A DNA stretch of 64,000 bases from DAOVXM01 sp963746255 (GTDB lineage: Bacteria; Chloroflexota; Anaerolineae; Anaerolineales; UBA4823), in NCBI GenBank assembly GCA_963746255.1, contig CAVVAJ010000007.1, positions 1,116,001-1,180,000 on the forward strand, given 5' to 3'. Below, piece by piece: positions 27,837-37,381 of the stretch. A model generated the notes under the pieces. It did not search any database, had not been told where the DNA came from, and saw nothing but the letters and a program-made list of their open reading frames with translations. The translations under genes were made by a program, and so were the position numbers. Each line of letters opens with the position of its first letter. The stretch's first letter is position 1.

Positions 27837-29558
27837 GTGTTTGATGAGGCACCTGATCTTACTCCAGAGCTAGAATGGATGCTGCATACTAATCAAGTCA
27901 GTGAAGAGCTTGTTGCAGAGGCTTTGGTTGATGATTACTACTACAAATTAATCCTGCTTGCTGGGATTATCTTGGGAGATAGCAGTTCAGCGCAAAATGT
28001 GGTTATCGAGACAATCTATCAGTTGATCCAAGACCGCGGTACGTGTTTGTCGGACCAGGACACATCTATCTTGGTATACACACGGGCGATAAAAGTCTTA
28101 CACCAGATGATTGTGAGAGCAGGTCAACAGAGAATCTTATCAGGTAGATTGCCATTTCTGCTGCCCCATCACCAGGGCACAACAGCGGAAAAGGATGTTA
28201 ATCCGGTCATTAGTAGTGGTTCACTTATTGCCAGGCTCGGTTTTAAGGATCGAGCGGCGTTGTACTTTGTTGATGTCGATCGACTAAACGCCGAGCAGGT
28301 CAGCCTCATTCTCAAGGAAAAGCGATCCGTAACTGAGAAACGGTTCAAGCTCGTCCGCACTATCCTAAAGAACAATAAGGATAGTGGAGATATGAATAAT
28401 CTTGGACTTATAGGGATGGCGGTTTTATTTAGTGCTGGGGGACTAACTCGGGAAGTATCTGGAGTAGACCGGGGGCAGATTGTCTGTGAAATCTTGAAAA
28501 AGTTTCAACGTGAAGCGATACATAAACGAAAACAAGCGAGGGTAGGGAATATTTGCATTGGAACAGTTGCATTGATTGCTGTAATAGGGTTATTCTGGTT
28601 AACAAATCAGGTTGCTTCTCGGAAAACACCAACACCCTTGATCCCTGAGCGGGTTATCATCACACAGATTATCCGCGTACCGATCTATATAACTGAGACT
28701 CCGGTGCCCAAAGCTCCTCCGACTCCTCTTAATCTGGCATCAGATTCGAATGACATTAAAGCTGCCCTGCAACAAAGTGCTGCAAATTGGGAGCGATTAT
28801 GGCTTGATGGTATCACCATCCAGTATGGATCACCGGAATATGTTGAGCTTCCTCTGATCCGCAGAGATCAAGTTTGGGTATCACAGCCCTACGACAGCCT
28901 AATCATTACAGGTCACCCTGAGCAAGGAGCTGATCAAGTCTGGTTTTCAAGGGATGGCAAAGTTTATAATGTAAATCTCCGTACTGGTAACCCTGTTTTG
29001 TATGATTTTCATTCGAACCATTTACCAGTTTATTCGGGCTTTGCAGATTTCATTTTCCCAGAGTCCGAAATAATTAATTCGTATACATATCAGCCATTGG
29101 GGAAGGAACAGCTCGCAAGTCGGGAAGTATTAGTAGTTGAAGAATTCAATTCCACTGGCGCGAAAACCTCGCATCTATGGCTTGATGCGTTCACCGGGGT
29201 CATACTTCGCCGGATACGATTCGCTCCGGATGAGAATACCGTCATACAAGACCGTTTGTTATTATCGATTGCCTATGATGTGGAAATCCCTGACAGATTG
29301 TTTAATCGGAATCAATTGCTGACACACTTCGTTGGGGACCATTTAGGGCGCTCGGACGAGTCATCCGCATCTATCCGACTGGAGCTTGACTTGATCACAA
29401 GGGATGCTCTGAAAGGATTGATTTCTGACCCTCTAGTCTTTGATCCTGCTGATTCTGAATTCCGAACCATAAAGGAATATTCTCTGCTTTCCGCCCGTCT
29501 CACGGTTCCATTTGATGTTGGTTACCGGATTGATCGAAACCTACCGGAAGGAACTTAA
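27837..29558 (+). CDS. Membrane protein with a degenerate sigma-like cytoplasmic domain and an extracytoplasmic domain
   Basis: About 573 aa from the GTG at 27837, which has TTGGAGGA 3 nt before it; the frame is open to TTG 27762 but no SD supports earlier starts. Residues ~1-235 are cytoplasmic and resemble a strongly diverged ECF-type sigma factor (LTPELEWMLHTNQVSEELVA ... RLNAEQVSLILKEKRSVTEK). One transmembrane helix follows (~237-258), then a Pro/Thr-rich linker and ~290 residues outside. This outer part (PVYSGFADFIFPESEIINSY ... SHLWLDAFTGVILRRIRF) has the flavour of RseB/MucB-like lipid-sensing domains, but the match is weak. Its N-terminus is clearly related to that of the next gene. 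Function unknown. Confidence 0.75.
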   Translation: MFDEAPDLTPELEWMLHTNQVSEELVAEALVDDYYYKLILLAGIILGDSSSAQNVVIETIYQLIQDRGTCLSDQDTSILVYTRAIKVLHQMIVRAGQQRILSGRLPFLLPHHQGTTAEKDVNPVISSGSLIARLGFKDRAALYFVDVDRLNAEQVSLILKEKRSVTEKRFKLVRTILKNNKDSGDMNNLGLIGMAVLFSAGGLTREVSGVDRGQIVCEILKKFQREAIHKRKQARVGNICIGTVALIAVIGLFWLTNQVASRKTPTPLIPERVIITQIIRVPIYITETPVPKAPPTPLNLASDSNDIKAALQQSAANWERLWLDGITIQYGSPEYVELPLIRRDQVWVSQPYDSLIITGHPEQGADQVWFSRDGKVYNVNLRTGNPVLYDFHSNHLPVYSGFADFIFPESEIINSYTYQPLGKEQLASREVLVVEEFNSTGAKTSHLWLDAFTGVILRRIRFAPDENTVIQDRLLLSIAYDVEIPDRLFNRNQLLTHFVGDHLGRSDESSASIRLELDLITRDALKGLISDPLVFDPADSEFRTIKEYSLLSARLTVPFDVGYRIDRNLPEGT

Positions 29559-29764
29559 ATAATTTGGCTTGAGATTATCAGATTGGAGAGCTATCGGCCA
29601 GGAAATCCTAGCATCAGGCGAATCAAAGACCTCCTGGTGTGAGTGGTTGGCTATTATTGAGAATCCAGGAGAGAGTTTCTTGGCTAATTGTAGTTGACAT
29701 CAGTAATTGGGGGGTTTATATTCGGAGAGCAAGAGAAAAGCCAGAATGTCAGTTGGACCATGAT

Positions 29765-30568
29765 ATGGAAAGAAGTTTCACCGAGCGGACAGATCCTGAT
29801 AATAGATCGGATGACTTAATATGGATGCTCCAATCAAGACAGGTCAGCCAGCGGTTTCTGATTGAAGAATTGGTCAGCAGGTATTATCAAGAAATTAACT
29901 ACCTCGCTTACACTATCCTGGAAGACGATCGAGCTTCATCGGAAGCGGCTCAGCGTACTCTGGCCAATGCTGTGAATTCTGCGCGAACATTACGTGAAGA
30001 TGTTGATCTTGATATTTGGCTTTACAAGTTAGCTTGGGAAAATATCATCCAAGTGCTTAGCAGGGAGTGGTACTGGAGGAAATTGGAAAAGGTCTTATCG
30101 ATGAGAGGGGATTTTACCGATTACGCTTCTTCCACACCAAATTCACCAGAAATTGGCGCCGTTTGGGAAATTTTTGAAAGCGAGCTTGCGCCTTCAAACC
30201 GAAGATTGGTAGTTCTTCACTGCGTTCACGGGTGGTCAGCGAATAAAATTTCTCAGATTGTGGGAGCAGCAGTCAGTGATGTCCAAATGGATATAGATCA
30301 GTCATGGCAGATTGTCTATAAGAATATGGACGTAATCGCTTCTTCTGAACAAGAAGTAAGAAATTCTTTCACAAGAGCGCTGCTTTTTCGTTGGGATCGG
30401 AACAACATTCCTCCATTAAATCAGGAACAAATTGTCGAGCATATCTGTTTGCTTTCCGGAAATGGAAGTAATAGGCGAAATCTGAGCAGATTGATTAAAG
30501 ATGCCATGGTTCTCTTGATTGCGCTGATAACCATAGCCGTATTGTTCTGGGCTGTTTCACTTTCTTGA
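29765..30568 (+). CDS. Sigma-factor-like protein with a C-terminal membrane anchor
   Basis: 267 aa from ATG 29765 (frame open to 29639). The N-terminal ~95 residues parallel the upstream protein (LIWMLQSRQVSQRFLIEELV ... YYQEINYLAYTILEDD) and fit a sigma region 2-like helical bundle. Residues ~130-200 (FESELAPSNRRLVVLHCVHG, WSANKISQIVGAAVSDVQMD) match a region 4 helix-turn-helix. The protein ends in one hydrophobic helix (LLIALITIAVLFWAV, ~250-264) with only three residues after it, so it is tail-anchored. A membrane-held sigma-like factor would need release or would work at the membrane; either is inference. It follows the related gene by ~206 nt. Confidence 0.78.
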   Translation: MERSFTERTDPDNRSDDLIWMLQSRQVSQRFLIEELVSRYYQEINYLAYTILEDDRASSEAAQRTLANAVNSARTLREDVDLDIWLYKLAWENIIQVLSREWYWRKLEKVLSMRGDFTDYASSTPNSPEIGAVWEIFESELAPSNRRLVVLHCVHGWSANKISQIVGAAVSDVQMDIDQSWQIVYKNMDVIASSEQEVRNSFTRALLFRWDRNNIPPLNQEQIVEHICLLSGNGSNRRNLSRLIKDAMVLLIALITIAVLFWAVSLS

Positions 30569-30624
30569 AGAGTAATAAATCTATTCTACCGCCCGCCCAT
30601 TTTCTAATACCATCTACGGCTCTC

Positions 30625-30633
30625 TGGTATAAT
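30625..30633 (+). promoter_or_regulatory. Extended -10 promoter of the pyruvate dehydrogenase operon
   Basis: TGG plus TATAAT (30628-30633), perfect extended -10. Predicted start ~30640, leaving a leader of ~133 nt. Confidence 0.7.
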
Positions 30634-30718
30634 TTTTCAGTCGCTGTTTTAGTTTTGACGCGGTAGTCATCGATCGAGGGGTTTCATGTACTCAAATTAG
30701 TGAATACAGGTTGCATAC

Positions 30719-30745
30719 ACCGGGAAAATGCCCCGGTTTTATTTT
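30719..30745 (+). terminator. Terminator-like hairpin inside the pdh leader (candidate attenuator)
   Basis: ACCGGG (30719-30724) / CCCGGT (30732-30737) with a 7-nt loop and then TTTATTTT, located between the promoter and the start of pdhA. The upstream GGGGTTTCAT (near 30678) could pair with ATGCCCC of the hairpin and so compete with it. Confidence 0.6.
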
Positions 30746-30772
30746 GTGGATTTTTAAAGAAAGGACCCTGAT

Positions 30773-31735
30773 ATGGATAAATCTGAACATTTAGATTTAT
30801 ATTACCAGATGGTATTGATTCGACTAGTAGAAGAAGAAGCCGCTCAGCTCTACCAGCAAGGGAAAATTGGTGGCTTCCTGCACTTATACATCGGTCAAGA
30901 AGCTGTCAGCACTGGTGTGATATCTGTTCGTGAGCCAAGAGATCGTGTGATCACAGCTTATCGCGATCACGGTGTCGCAATAAATTGTGGGCTGAGCGCA
31001 AATGAAATTGTAGCAGAACTGTTAGGTAAAGACACGGGCTGCTCAAAAGGTAAAGGTGGGTCGATGCATATGGCTGACGTGAACAAGAACTTTTGGGGCG
31101 GTCACGCAATTGTTGGTGCGCATTTACCTCTAGCCTCCGGTCTTGCGTTAGGAGACCTATATAAAAAGAATGATGCCGTAACGATTTGCATGTTTGGTGA
31201 TGGTGCTACAAATATCGGCTACTTCCACGAAGCAGTGAACCTCTCAAAAGTGTGGCAGCTGCCTGTGTTATGGGTTTGTGAAAATAACCAGTATGGCATG
31301 GGAACAGCTGTCAACAGAGCGTCTGCAGTATCTGAGATCCGCCAGAAAGCGGAAGGTTATGGAATTCCAAATGAGCGGGTAAATGGAATGGATCTCATAG
31401 ATGTACGTACATCTGCTGAGAAAGCCATCAAACATGTTAGAGCTGGGAACGGACCATATTTCTTGGAAATAATCACATACCGCTTCAGGGGGCACTCGAT
31501 GGGCGATCCTGAACGGTATCGATTAGCCGATGAGGTGAAAAAGTGGCAGGAAAATGATCCGATCGGTATCTATCGAAAATACCTATCGGATCAAAAGATC
31601 GCTGAAGATAATGAATTTGATCAAATCGATCAAAAGTGTGCTGAGGAAGTTGCTGAAGCGGTCAAATTTGCTGAAGCGAGTCCAGAACCAGATCCAGCGA
31701 GTTTATTCGAACATATATATGTTGAAGAAGTGTAA
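30773..31735 (+). CDS. pdhA: Pyruvate dehydrogenase E1 component, alpha subunit
   Basis: 320 aa. Thiamine-diphosphate enzyme that decarboxylates pyruvate and passes the acetyl group to the lipoyl domain of E2. The ThDP motif runs from GDGATNIGYFHEAVNLSKVW to CENNQYG (~140-172). Other family marks are YRDHGVAINCG and SKGKGGSMHM. AAAGGACC precedes the ATG. It heads the E1alpha-E1beta-E2 operon behind the attenuator-like leader. A branched-chain 2-oxoacid or acetoin substrate cannot be excluded from sequence alone. Confidence 0.92.
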   Translation: MDKSEHLDLYYQMVLIRLVEEEAAQLYQQGKIGGFLHLYIGQEAVSTGVISVREPRDRVITAYRDHGVAINCGLSANEIVAELLGKDTGCSKGKGGSMHMADVNKNFWGGHAIVGAHLPLASGLALGDLYKKNDAVTICMFGDGATNIGYFHEAVNLSKVWQLPVLWVCENNQYGMGTAVNRASAVSEIRQKAEGYGIPNERVNGMDLIDVRTSAEKAIKHVRAGNGPYFLEIITYRFRGHSMGDPERYRLADEVKKWQENDPIGIYRKYLSDQKIAEDNEFDQIDQKCAEEVAEAVKFAEASPEPDPASLFEHIYVEEV

Positions 31736-31791
31736 TCAGCTAGCGATAACTGAATCATTGGCAGATTACCGGACTTTAAAGGAATAGAAAA

Positions 31792-32763
31792 ATGGCAAGA
31801 ATCACGATGAGGGAAGCAATCTCACAAGCGTTGTGGGAGGAGATGGAACGTGACCCGGATGTTTTTATTATGGGAGAAGAAGTTGGTGTGTGGGGAGGAA
31901 CATATGCAGTAACGAAAGGCTTCTACGATCATTTTGGTGCCGGACGTGTGCGGGATACCCCGATCGCTGAAGCTGCGATCATAGGCGGTGCAATTGGTGC
32001 AGCGATGACTGGGTTGCGCCCAGTCGCCGAGCTGATGACCATCAATTTCGCATTCTCAGCAATGGATCACATCGTAAATGAAGCAGCTAAAATGCATTAT
32101 ATGTTTGGTGGTCAAATAAAATTACCTATGGTAATTCGTGCTGTTGGTGGAGGGGGGCGTCAGCTAGGGGCAACGCATTCACAGACTCCAGACGTGATAT
32201 TCGCACATTTTCCAGGATTGAAAGTCGTCGCACCAGGGACTCCGGAAGATGCGAAAGGATTGTTGAAATCAGCGATTCGTTCTGATGATCCGATATTATT
32301 TATCGAGCATGCCACCCTTTATCAAGTTCGAGCGGAAGTGCCCGACGGTGATTATCTCGTCCCGATTGGGAAATCTAAGGTTCAACGACCCGGTAAAGAT
32401 GTCACCTTGATCACTTATAGCAAGATGTTGGAATATTCGCTGAAGGCAGCTGATCAGTTGGTGAAAAAAGGCATCGATGTTGAAGTAATTGATCTGCGTT
32501 CATTACGACCTCTGGATATTGAACCTATTATCGAGTCGTTTAAGAAAACGAATCGTGCAGTGATTGCCGAAGAAGGATGGCGTTCGTATGGCGTTGGATC
32601 TGAAATATCAGCTCGCATCTATGAAGAGGCTTTTGATTATGTTGATGCACCAATAAAACGAGTAGCCCAGAAAGAAGTCCCTTTACCGTATAACCGGACG
32701 CTTGAACAGATGGCTTTACCACAGGTAGATGATATTGTTGCAGCCGTCCAGGAGGTGATGTGA
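31792..32763 (+). CDS. pdhB: Pyruvate dehydrogenase E1 component, beta subunit
   Basis: 323 aa of the transketolase-like beta family: MREAISQALWEEMERDPDVF, GEEVGVWGGTYAVTKGFYD, RVRDTPIAEAAIIG, and the C-terminal VIDLRSLRPLD and AEEGWRSYGVG. It forms the alpha2beta2 E1 with pdhA, which lies 56 nt upstream. The stop TGA overlaps the E2 start ATG (TGATG), indicating translational coupling. Confidence 0.94.
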   Translation: MARITMREAISQALWEEMERDPDVFIMGEEVGVWGGTYAVTKGFYDHFGAGRVRDTPIAEAAIIGGAIGAAMTGLRPVAELMTINFAFSAMDHIVNEAAKMHYMFGGQIKLPMVIRAVGGGGRQLGATHSQTPDVIFAHFPGLKVVAPGTPEDAKGLLKSAIRSDDPILFIEHATLYQVRAEVPDGDYLVPIGKSKVQRPGKDVTLITYSKMLEYSLKAADQLVKKGIDVEVIDLRSLRPLDIEPIIESFKKTNRAVIAEEGWRSYGVGSEISARIYEEAFDYVDAPIKRVAQKEVPLPYNRTLEQMALPQVDDIVAAVQEVM

Positions 32764-34018
32764 TGGCCGAGATCATTACCATGCCGAAGCTTGGGTTTGA
32801 TATGGCAGAAGGGACGCTTGTGCGTTGGATTGCAGTTGAGGGGGATCCTATAACCAAAGACGGTGTAATCGCCGAGATAGAAACTGATAAGGCAACTGTG
32901 GAAGTGGAGTCAGCCTTCAGCGGAGTGATGGTTCATCATATAGTCTTGGAAGGTGATATTGTTCCTGTCAATTCACCAATTGCAGTAGTAGGAGAAGAAG
33001 GTGAAGAAGTTGATCTGGATGAACTCCTCGCGGGGATTCCTGCGCGAGAACCTGTAGAAGAAGAGCAAATCGAGGCTGCTGCAGATCAACCTGGTGAAAA
33101 ATTTATTGGAGAAAGACTAGCAGATGAAACTGGGAAATTGCCTGATGGAGTAAAAGCGTCACCATTAGCCCGGCGGATGGCCAAAGACTATGAGATTGAT
33201 CTAAGACAATTAACCGGTTCTGGTACGAATGGGAGAATTGTTAAAATAGATATTGAGAAATATTTGAAATCACCACGGACTGAACCGAGCCGTGTAACCC
33301 CGTCTTTGATTCCAACAATAACAGATGTCTCCTTAGTAGATGAGGTTATCCAGCTGAACCGCCTACGCATGGCGATTGGTCGCCGTATGACAGAGGCGAA
33401 ACAGGCAGTACCGCACTTCTATGTAACGCATGAATATGATATGGCGGGTGTTATGGCAATTCGCCAGCAGGTGAACTCGATGCTGCCTGAGGATGAAAAG
33501 ACATCGGTAAATGATTATATTCTCAAGGCTGTAGCCCTCACTCTGCGAGATTTCCCAAACCTAAACGCTACCTTTGGACGGGAACAGATTATCCGTCATG
33601 GGCATGTCAATATTGGTGTTGCGGTTGCGGTTGAGGGGGACTCTTAACGATTGTAAACCGGGATACAGATCTTAAATCCGTGCGCCAGATATCACAGGAA
33701 GTGCAATCAATGGTGAGCCGTGCCCGTTCTGGCAAGGTCAAGCCAGATGACATTGAGGGATCTACGTTCTCGATTAGTAACCTGGGGATGTTTGGTGTTG
33801 CGCATTTTATTGCGATTATCAATCCGCCTGAAGCAGCTATCCTAGCAGTAGGAGCTGTACGGGAGATTCCAGTAGTCGTGGATAATCAAATTGTTCCCGG
33901 TCTTAGGATGAATGCCACCTTATCTGTTGATCACCGGGTAAGTGATGGTGCAGAAGCTGCTCAATTCCTTCAGTCTTTGGCGAAATATTTCCGTGAGCCT
34001 CTAAGATTGGTGCTTTGA
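32763..34018 (+). CDS. pdhC: Dihydrolipoamide acetyltransferase (E2), frameshifted
   Basis: About 418 residues when two frames are joined. A lipoyl domain at 1-80 (lipoyl Lys in ETDKATVEVES), a peripheral subunit-binding domain at ~130-165 (KASPLARRMAKDYEIDLRQL), then the catalytic domain ending with the DHRVSDGAEAAQFL active-site motif. The first frame stops at 33647. The second resumes at once with LLTIVNRDTDLKSVRQISQE and runs to 34018. One missing G in the G-run at 33635-33639 (5 instead of 6) accounts for the break. No E3 (lipoamide dehydrogenase) gene follows. Confidence 0.92.
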
Positions 34019-34081
34019 GGGGATACAGTGAATAAGTAATCATCCGCTCAGTGAACTGATAATTGCCATTGGTTTGTTCAT

Positions 34082-34116
34082 GGCGGCACATTCCGTTATG
34101 TGCCGCCGATTGTTTT
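34082..34116 (+). terminator. Strong hairpin terminating the pdh operon
   Basis: A perfect 10-bp GC-rich stem GGCGGCACAT (34082-34091) / ATGTGCCGCC (34098-34107), followed by GATTGTTTTC. The T-run is imperfect. Confidence 0.7.
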
Positions 34117-34169
34117 CTACACCTTGGCTTTATAATAACTACAGAATGCTTTATGGGAGGTTAGGAAGT

Positions 34170-35057
34170 ATGGAACCTATCTCGATATTCCCAGCCCATT
34201 CAAATTACGTGATCGGGGTAGTTTTCTCACCCGATAATAAGATTCTTATAACCTCCGGTATGGATAATTTGATTAAATTTTGGACTGTTCCTGATTGGAA
34301 ACTTCTCGATACCATTGCTGGTCATAAAAACAGTGTCAACAGCATTTCAGTGTCACCTGATAGCAAGGTGCTTGCTTCAGGATCAACCGATAACACTGTG
34401 AAATTGTGGTCGTTTCCATCAGGTGAGTTATTACACAATTTGCAGGACCGGAAGAAGGTAGTTGCTGCGGTAAAGATTTCACCAAACGGCCAGTTGATCG
34501 CAGCTGCATCCTATGGTGGTCGGGCGAAAATTTGGACGACAAACGGGGAAGAAGTACTTTCACTGAAAACCGCGTCCAGAAATCTTACCATGCTGGCATT
34601 CTCACCCGATAATGAATTTCTGGCTACTGGGGGATTGGGCGATAATATCGAGGTTTGGAACATTCAGACTGGTGAACTCTACCAAACGCTGGTCGGGCAC
34701 CAGACGGCCATTCTTTCGATCAAATATATACATGACGGTGATCGATTATTCACAATTGGATATGAAGGTACAGTACTTTATTGGCGAACATCTAAATGGG
34801 AAGTAGAATCAAGTTTTAATGTTGGTGTGGACAAACTGCGTGGTGCATACATCCCTTCAGGTGACAAGATCGTTGCTGTGGTTGGTGAGGGTAGAATTCA
34901 CTTCCGCCATCTCGAGGACTGGAAAATGGTATATGACCTTGACATTGGCACAAAAGCTGTTAATGGCGTTTCACTCTCGCCAGATGGATTATGGTTTGCT
35001 GTTGGGGCGGCAGATAAAAAAATTCGCGTCTGGAGATATCACGACTTGATCAGCTGA
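34170..35057 (+). CDS. WD40-repeat protein
   Basis: 295 aa consisting of about seven WD40 units, for example HSNYVIGVVFSPDNKILITS, HKNSVNSISVSPDSKVLASG and STDNTVKLWSFPSGEL, so one complete beta-propeller without other domains. No signal peptide. Such proteins act as binding platforms; the partner is unknown. The ATG at 34170 has GGGAGGTTAGGAAG upstream; longer in-frame starts overlap the preceding hairpin and are unlikely. A TATAAT at 34131-34136 may be its own promoter. Confidence 0.88.
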   Translation: MEPISIFPAHSNYVIGVVFSPDNKILITSGMDNLIKFWTVPDWKLLDTIAGHKNSVNSISVSPDSKVLASGSTDNTVKLWSFPSGELLHNLQDRKKVVAAVKISPNGQLIAAASYGGRAKIWTTNGEEVLSLKTASRNLTMLAFSPDNEFLATGGLGDNIEVWNIQTGELYQTLVGHQTAILSIKYIHDGDRLFTIGYEGTVLYWRTSKWEVESSFNVGVDKLRGAYIPSGDKIVAVVGEGRIHFRHLEDWKMVYDLDIGTKAVNGVSLSPDGLWFAVGAADKKIRVWRYHDLIS

Positions 35058-35507
35058 AGGAATATAATTCACTGAACGTTGGCATTTTGTGTCCTTCACT
35101 TCTCATAATTAGTGCCATATTGCTGTTTAAGTAGTGCAAACAAAAATATGTCAATTATTGAAGATGTGATAATTGATAGGTCTTTGAGTGTGCTTGAGGG
35201 CGGATCATCCACCAAATAGCTGCTTCTAAAAAACCGTAGAAGAGGATATTATAAAATTTATTGATGCGGCTTAGTGTGGTGAGTGGCAAAAATTCTGCAA
35301 ATGTATAAACTCCGACCCATTCAAAGTGATAATTTGGTCACATACAAACTTTCCCAAGGTGACGAAGGATCTATTATTCCTGCTCCGCGAAAGTGTGTTT
35401 TGTTACCAATTGAAAAATCTGCTTGCAGCAGGATTTTTGTGGTCACATAGAACTGCAAATCTAGCAAGAATGCTGTAGAATGGTTATAAGCCATTCAAGG
35501 AGTTAAT
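35058..35507. other. 450-bp intergenic stretch
   Basis: No gene that I can support. Two short open frames exist, one per strand (35155-35337 minus, 35300-35449 plus), without ribosome sites. Confidence 0.5.
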
Positions 35508-36080
35508 ATGGTCTCGCATTCATACGATCTTGGATATCTGAAAGCCGGATTAAGTGAATTAGAAGAATACCTGCAGTCCAACCAGCTTTACTGGACCTTA
35601 GGAGCCTCACCTCCGCCTGGCGAACCAATTTATCCTCAACTTACAATTGGTACACTTCTATTGGTCAATAAGCGGCTTCAAGTACGAGTGGGTGATGGGT
35701 ATGAAAATGAATATTTGGATGAGCTCAACGAACTTAAGGTAATCGAACATCAGTGGAAATCTGCATGGATCCAAAAAGCAATCCGGGAATTTGATGCCCG
35801 ACTGAATCTTTGGCGAAATTATATTGATGACTATCGTAACTTCCCAGAAGACAACTACGATCGTTATGCCTTTGAAGTCTCCCGAAGAGTAATGATAGAC
35901 CTTTTGCAGCCGTATCTTGATAAATCATCCACTCATAATTACCAAATATTACCCGAACTGGATGCGATTTTAAGGATTAATTTCATACCAGGTACATTCA
36001 TATGGGAAAAGGAAATCGAGCAGGGTTTTCCAAGGGCTAATTATTGGTTTTTATATGGCAGATTAAGAGTAAGTAGCTGA
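35508..36080 (+). CDS. Conserved-looking protein of unknown function
   Basis: 190 aa, cytoplasmic, rich in aromatic residues and acidic helices (YLKAGLSELEEYLQSNQLYW, LNLWRNYIDDYRNFPEDNYD). No domain is recognised. AAGGAG lies 7 nt before the ATG and codon use is like that of the neighbours, so it is a real gene. The pattern of helices with many Trp/Tyr resembles no enzyme family known to me. Confidence 0.7.
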   Translation: MVSHSYDLGYLKAGLSELEEYLQSNQLYWTLGASPPPGEPIYPQLTIGTLLLVNKRLQVRVGDGYENEYLDELNELKVIEHQWKSAWIQKAIREFDARLNLWRNYIDDYRNFPEDNYDRYAFEVSRRVMIDLLQPYLDKSSTHNYQILPELDAILRINFIPGTFIWEKEIEQGFPRANYWFLYGRLRVSS

Positions 36081-36237
36081 GAAAATTGGGTTAATTCCGG
36101 GAATTTTACTCGTGAGAGGAATCGTCTACTCATCAATTATAGACCTCAGTTTGTGGATCAAAAATGTCCTTCAGTCTCATAATATTTGTGCGAATGCCTG
36201 AAATTTTGAATTTACTAGAAGCAATTTAGGACAAGAT

Positions 36238-37353
36238 ATGGAAGCGAGTTTCAAGATAGGAAGGATCTGGGGAATACCAATTGGTGTACATTCTAGTTGG
36301 TTTATATTGTTTGCATTACTGATATTCTCGCTATCCACCGGTTATTTTCCAGTCGAGTTCCCTGACTTATCCCTCACTATGGATATTGTTCTCGGTTTGA
36401 TTACGAGTCTCTTATTCTTTGGATCTGTTGTAGCACATGAGTTAGGCCATTCAATATTCGCACTACGGAACAATATTCCTGTAAAGAGTATCACTCTATT
36501 TATTTTTGGTGGTGTTGCGCAGATTGAAAATGACCCCACATCTCCAGGTGCGGAATTCAGAATTGCTATAGCTGGTCCATTAACCAGCCTTACGCTTGCT
36601 GCACTATTCGGCGGATTGTGGGCTCTCGATCAAAACCTTGATTTATTAGCCGCACCGAGTCGTTACTTAATGAGAATCAATTTTTTTCTGGCTGTCTTCA
36701 ATATGATCCCCGGGTTTCCTTTGGACGGAGGGCGTGTACTGCGAGCGATCGTGTGGCGGGTGACTGGAAATTTACGGCGGGCGAATCGGATCGCAGTTCT
36801 ATCGGGGCAAATTGTTGCTTTTGGATTTATTGCTTACGGAGTCTACTGGATTTTCACGGGGCGTTTGTTTGATGGATTATGGTTGATTTTCATCGGATGG
36901 TTCCTACAGAATGCTGCCACAACAACACGATCCCAGACCCTGATACAGGAAACGCTGCAGGGAGTGAAAGTTTCACAAGTAATGACTTGTGATTGTGATC
37001 GAGTACCTAATCTTCGATCGATTAACCAGCTGGTAGAAGAGAGTGTGATGACCAGTGGGAAACGATGTTTCTTTGTGACATCCGAAGGGCAGTTGCAGGG
37101 TATGCTAACTTTGCGAGACATTGCAAAAATCCCGGAACAGAAGTGGCGCTTTACAACTGCAGAACAGGCAATGGTCCCCTTAAACCGTCTTGAATGGGTT
37201 GAGCCAGATGATGAGTTGCTCAAAGCCCTCAGGCTAATGGACAGCAAAAACGTCGCCCAACTCCCCGTCTTACTTGATGGCGAATTGATTGGTATCCTTT
37301 CTCGGGAGCAAATCATTAGCTACATCCGAGCGCGCGCTGAACTGGGCGTATGA
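36238..37353 (+). CDS. Site-2-protease-family membrane metalloprotease with CBS domains
   Basis: 371 aa. The membrane part (~1-225) contains the zinc motif HELGH (VVAHELGHSIFALRNN, ~65) and the second ligand region NMIPGFPLDGGRVLRA (~157). Two CBS domains follow at ~240-365 (VSQVMTCDCDRVPNLRSINQ ... LLDGELIGILSREQII). M50B proteases with CBS domains cleave membrane-embedded substrates and may sense adenylates. Substrate unknown; a membrane-anchored sigma-like protein is encoded 6 kb away, which is suggestive only. Confidence 0.92.
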   Translation: MEASFKIGRIWGIPIGVHSSWFILFALLIFSLSTGYFPVEFPDLSLTMDIVLGLITSLLFFGSVVAHELGHSIFALRNNIPVKSITLFIFGGVAQIENDPTSPGAEFRIAIAGPLTSLTLAALFGGLWALDQNLDLLAAPSRYLMRINFFLAVFNMIPGFPLDGGRVLRAIVWRVTGNLRRANRIAVLSGQIVAFGFIAYGVYWIFTGRLFDGLWLIFIGWFLQNAATTTRSQTLIQETLQGVKVSQVMTCDCDRVPNLRSINQLVEESVMTSGKRCFFVTSEGQLQGMLTLRDIAKIPEQKWRFTTAEQAMVPLNRLEWVEPDDELLKALRLMDSKNVAQLPVLLDGELIGILSREQIISYIRARAELGV

Positions 37354-37381
37354 ACATACTTTACGGATAAACCAATTCCGG

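Noticed and set aside
30640..30772. TPP or other known riboswitch in the pdh leader
   Set aside because: The TPP core motifs (such as CUGAGA) are absent; only the attenuator-like hairpin can be supported.
35155..35337. Minus-strand frame of ~60 codons with a protein-like translation (aromatic, hydrophobic)
   Set aside because: No plausible start codon with an SD and no family recognised; may be a fragment of a membrane protein gene, but it cannot be supported.
35300..35449. 49-codon plus-strand frame starting with ATG
   Set aside because: No SD and overlaps the minus-strand frame; chance is sufficient.
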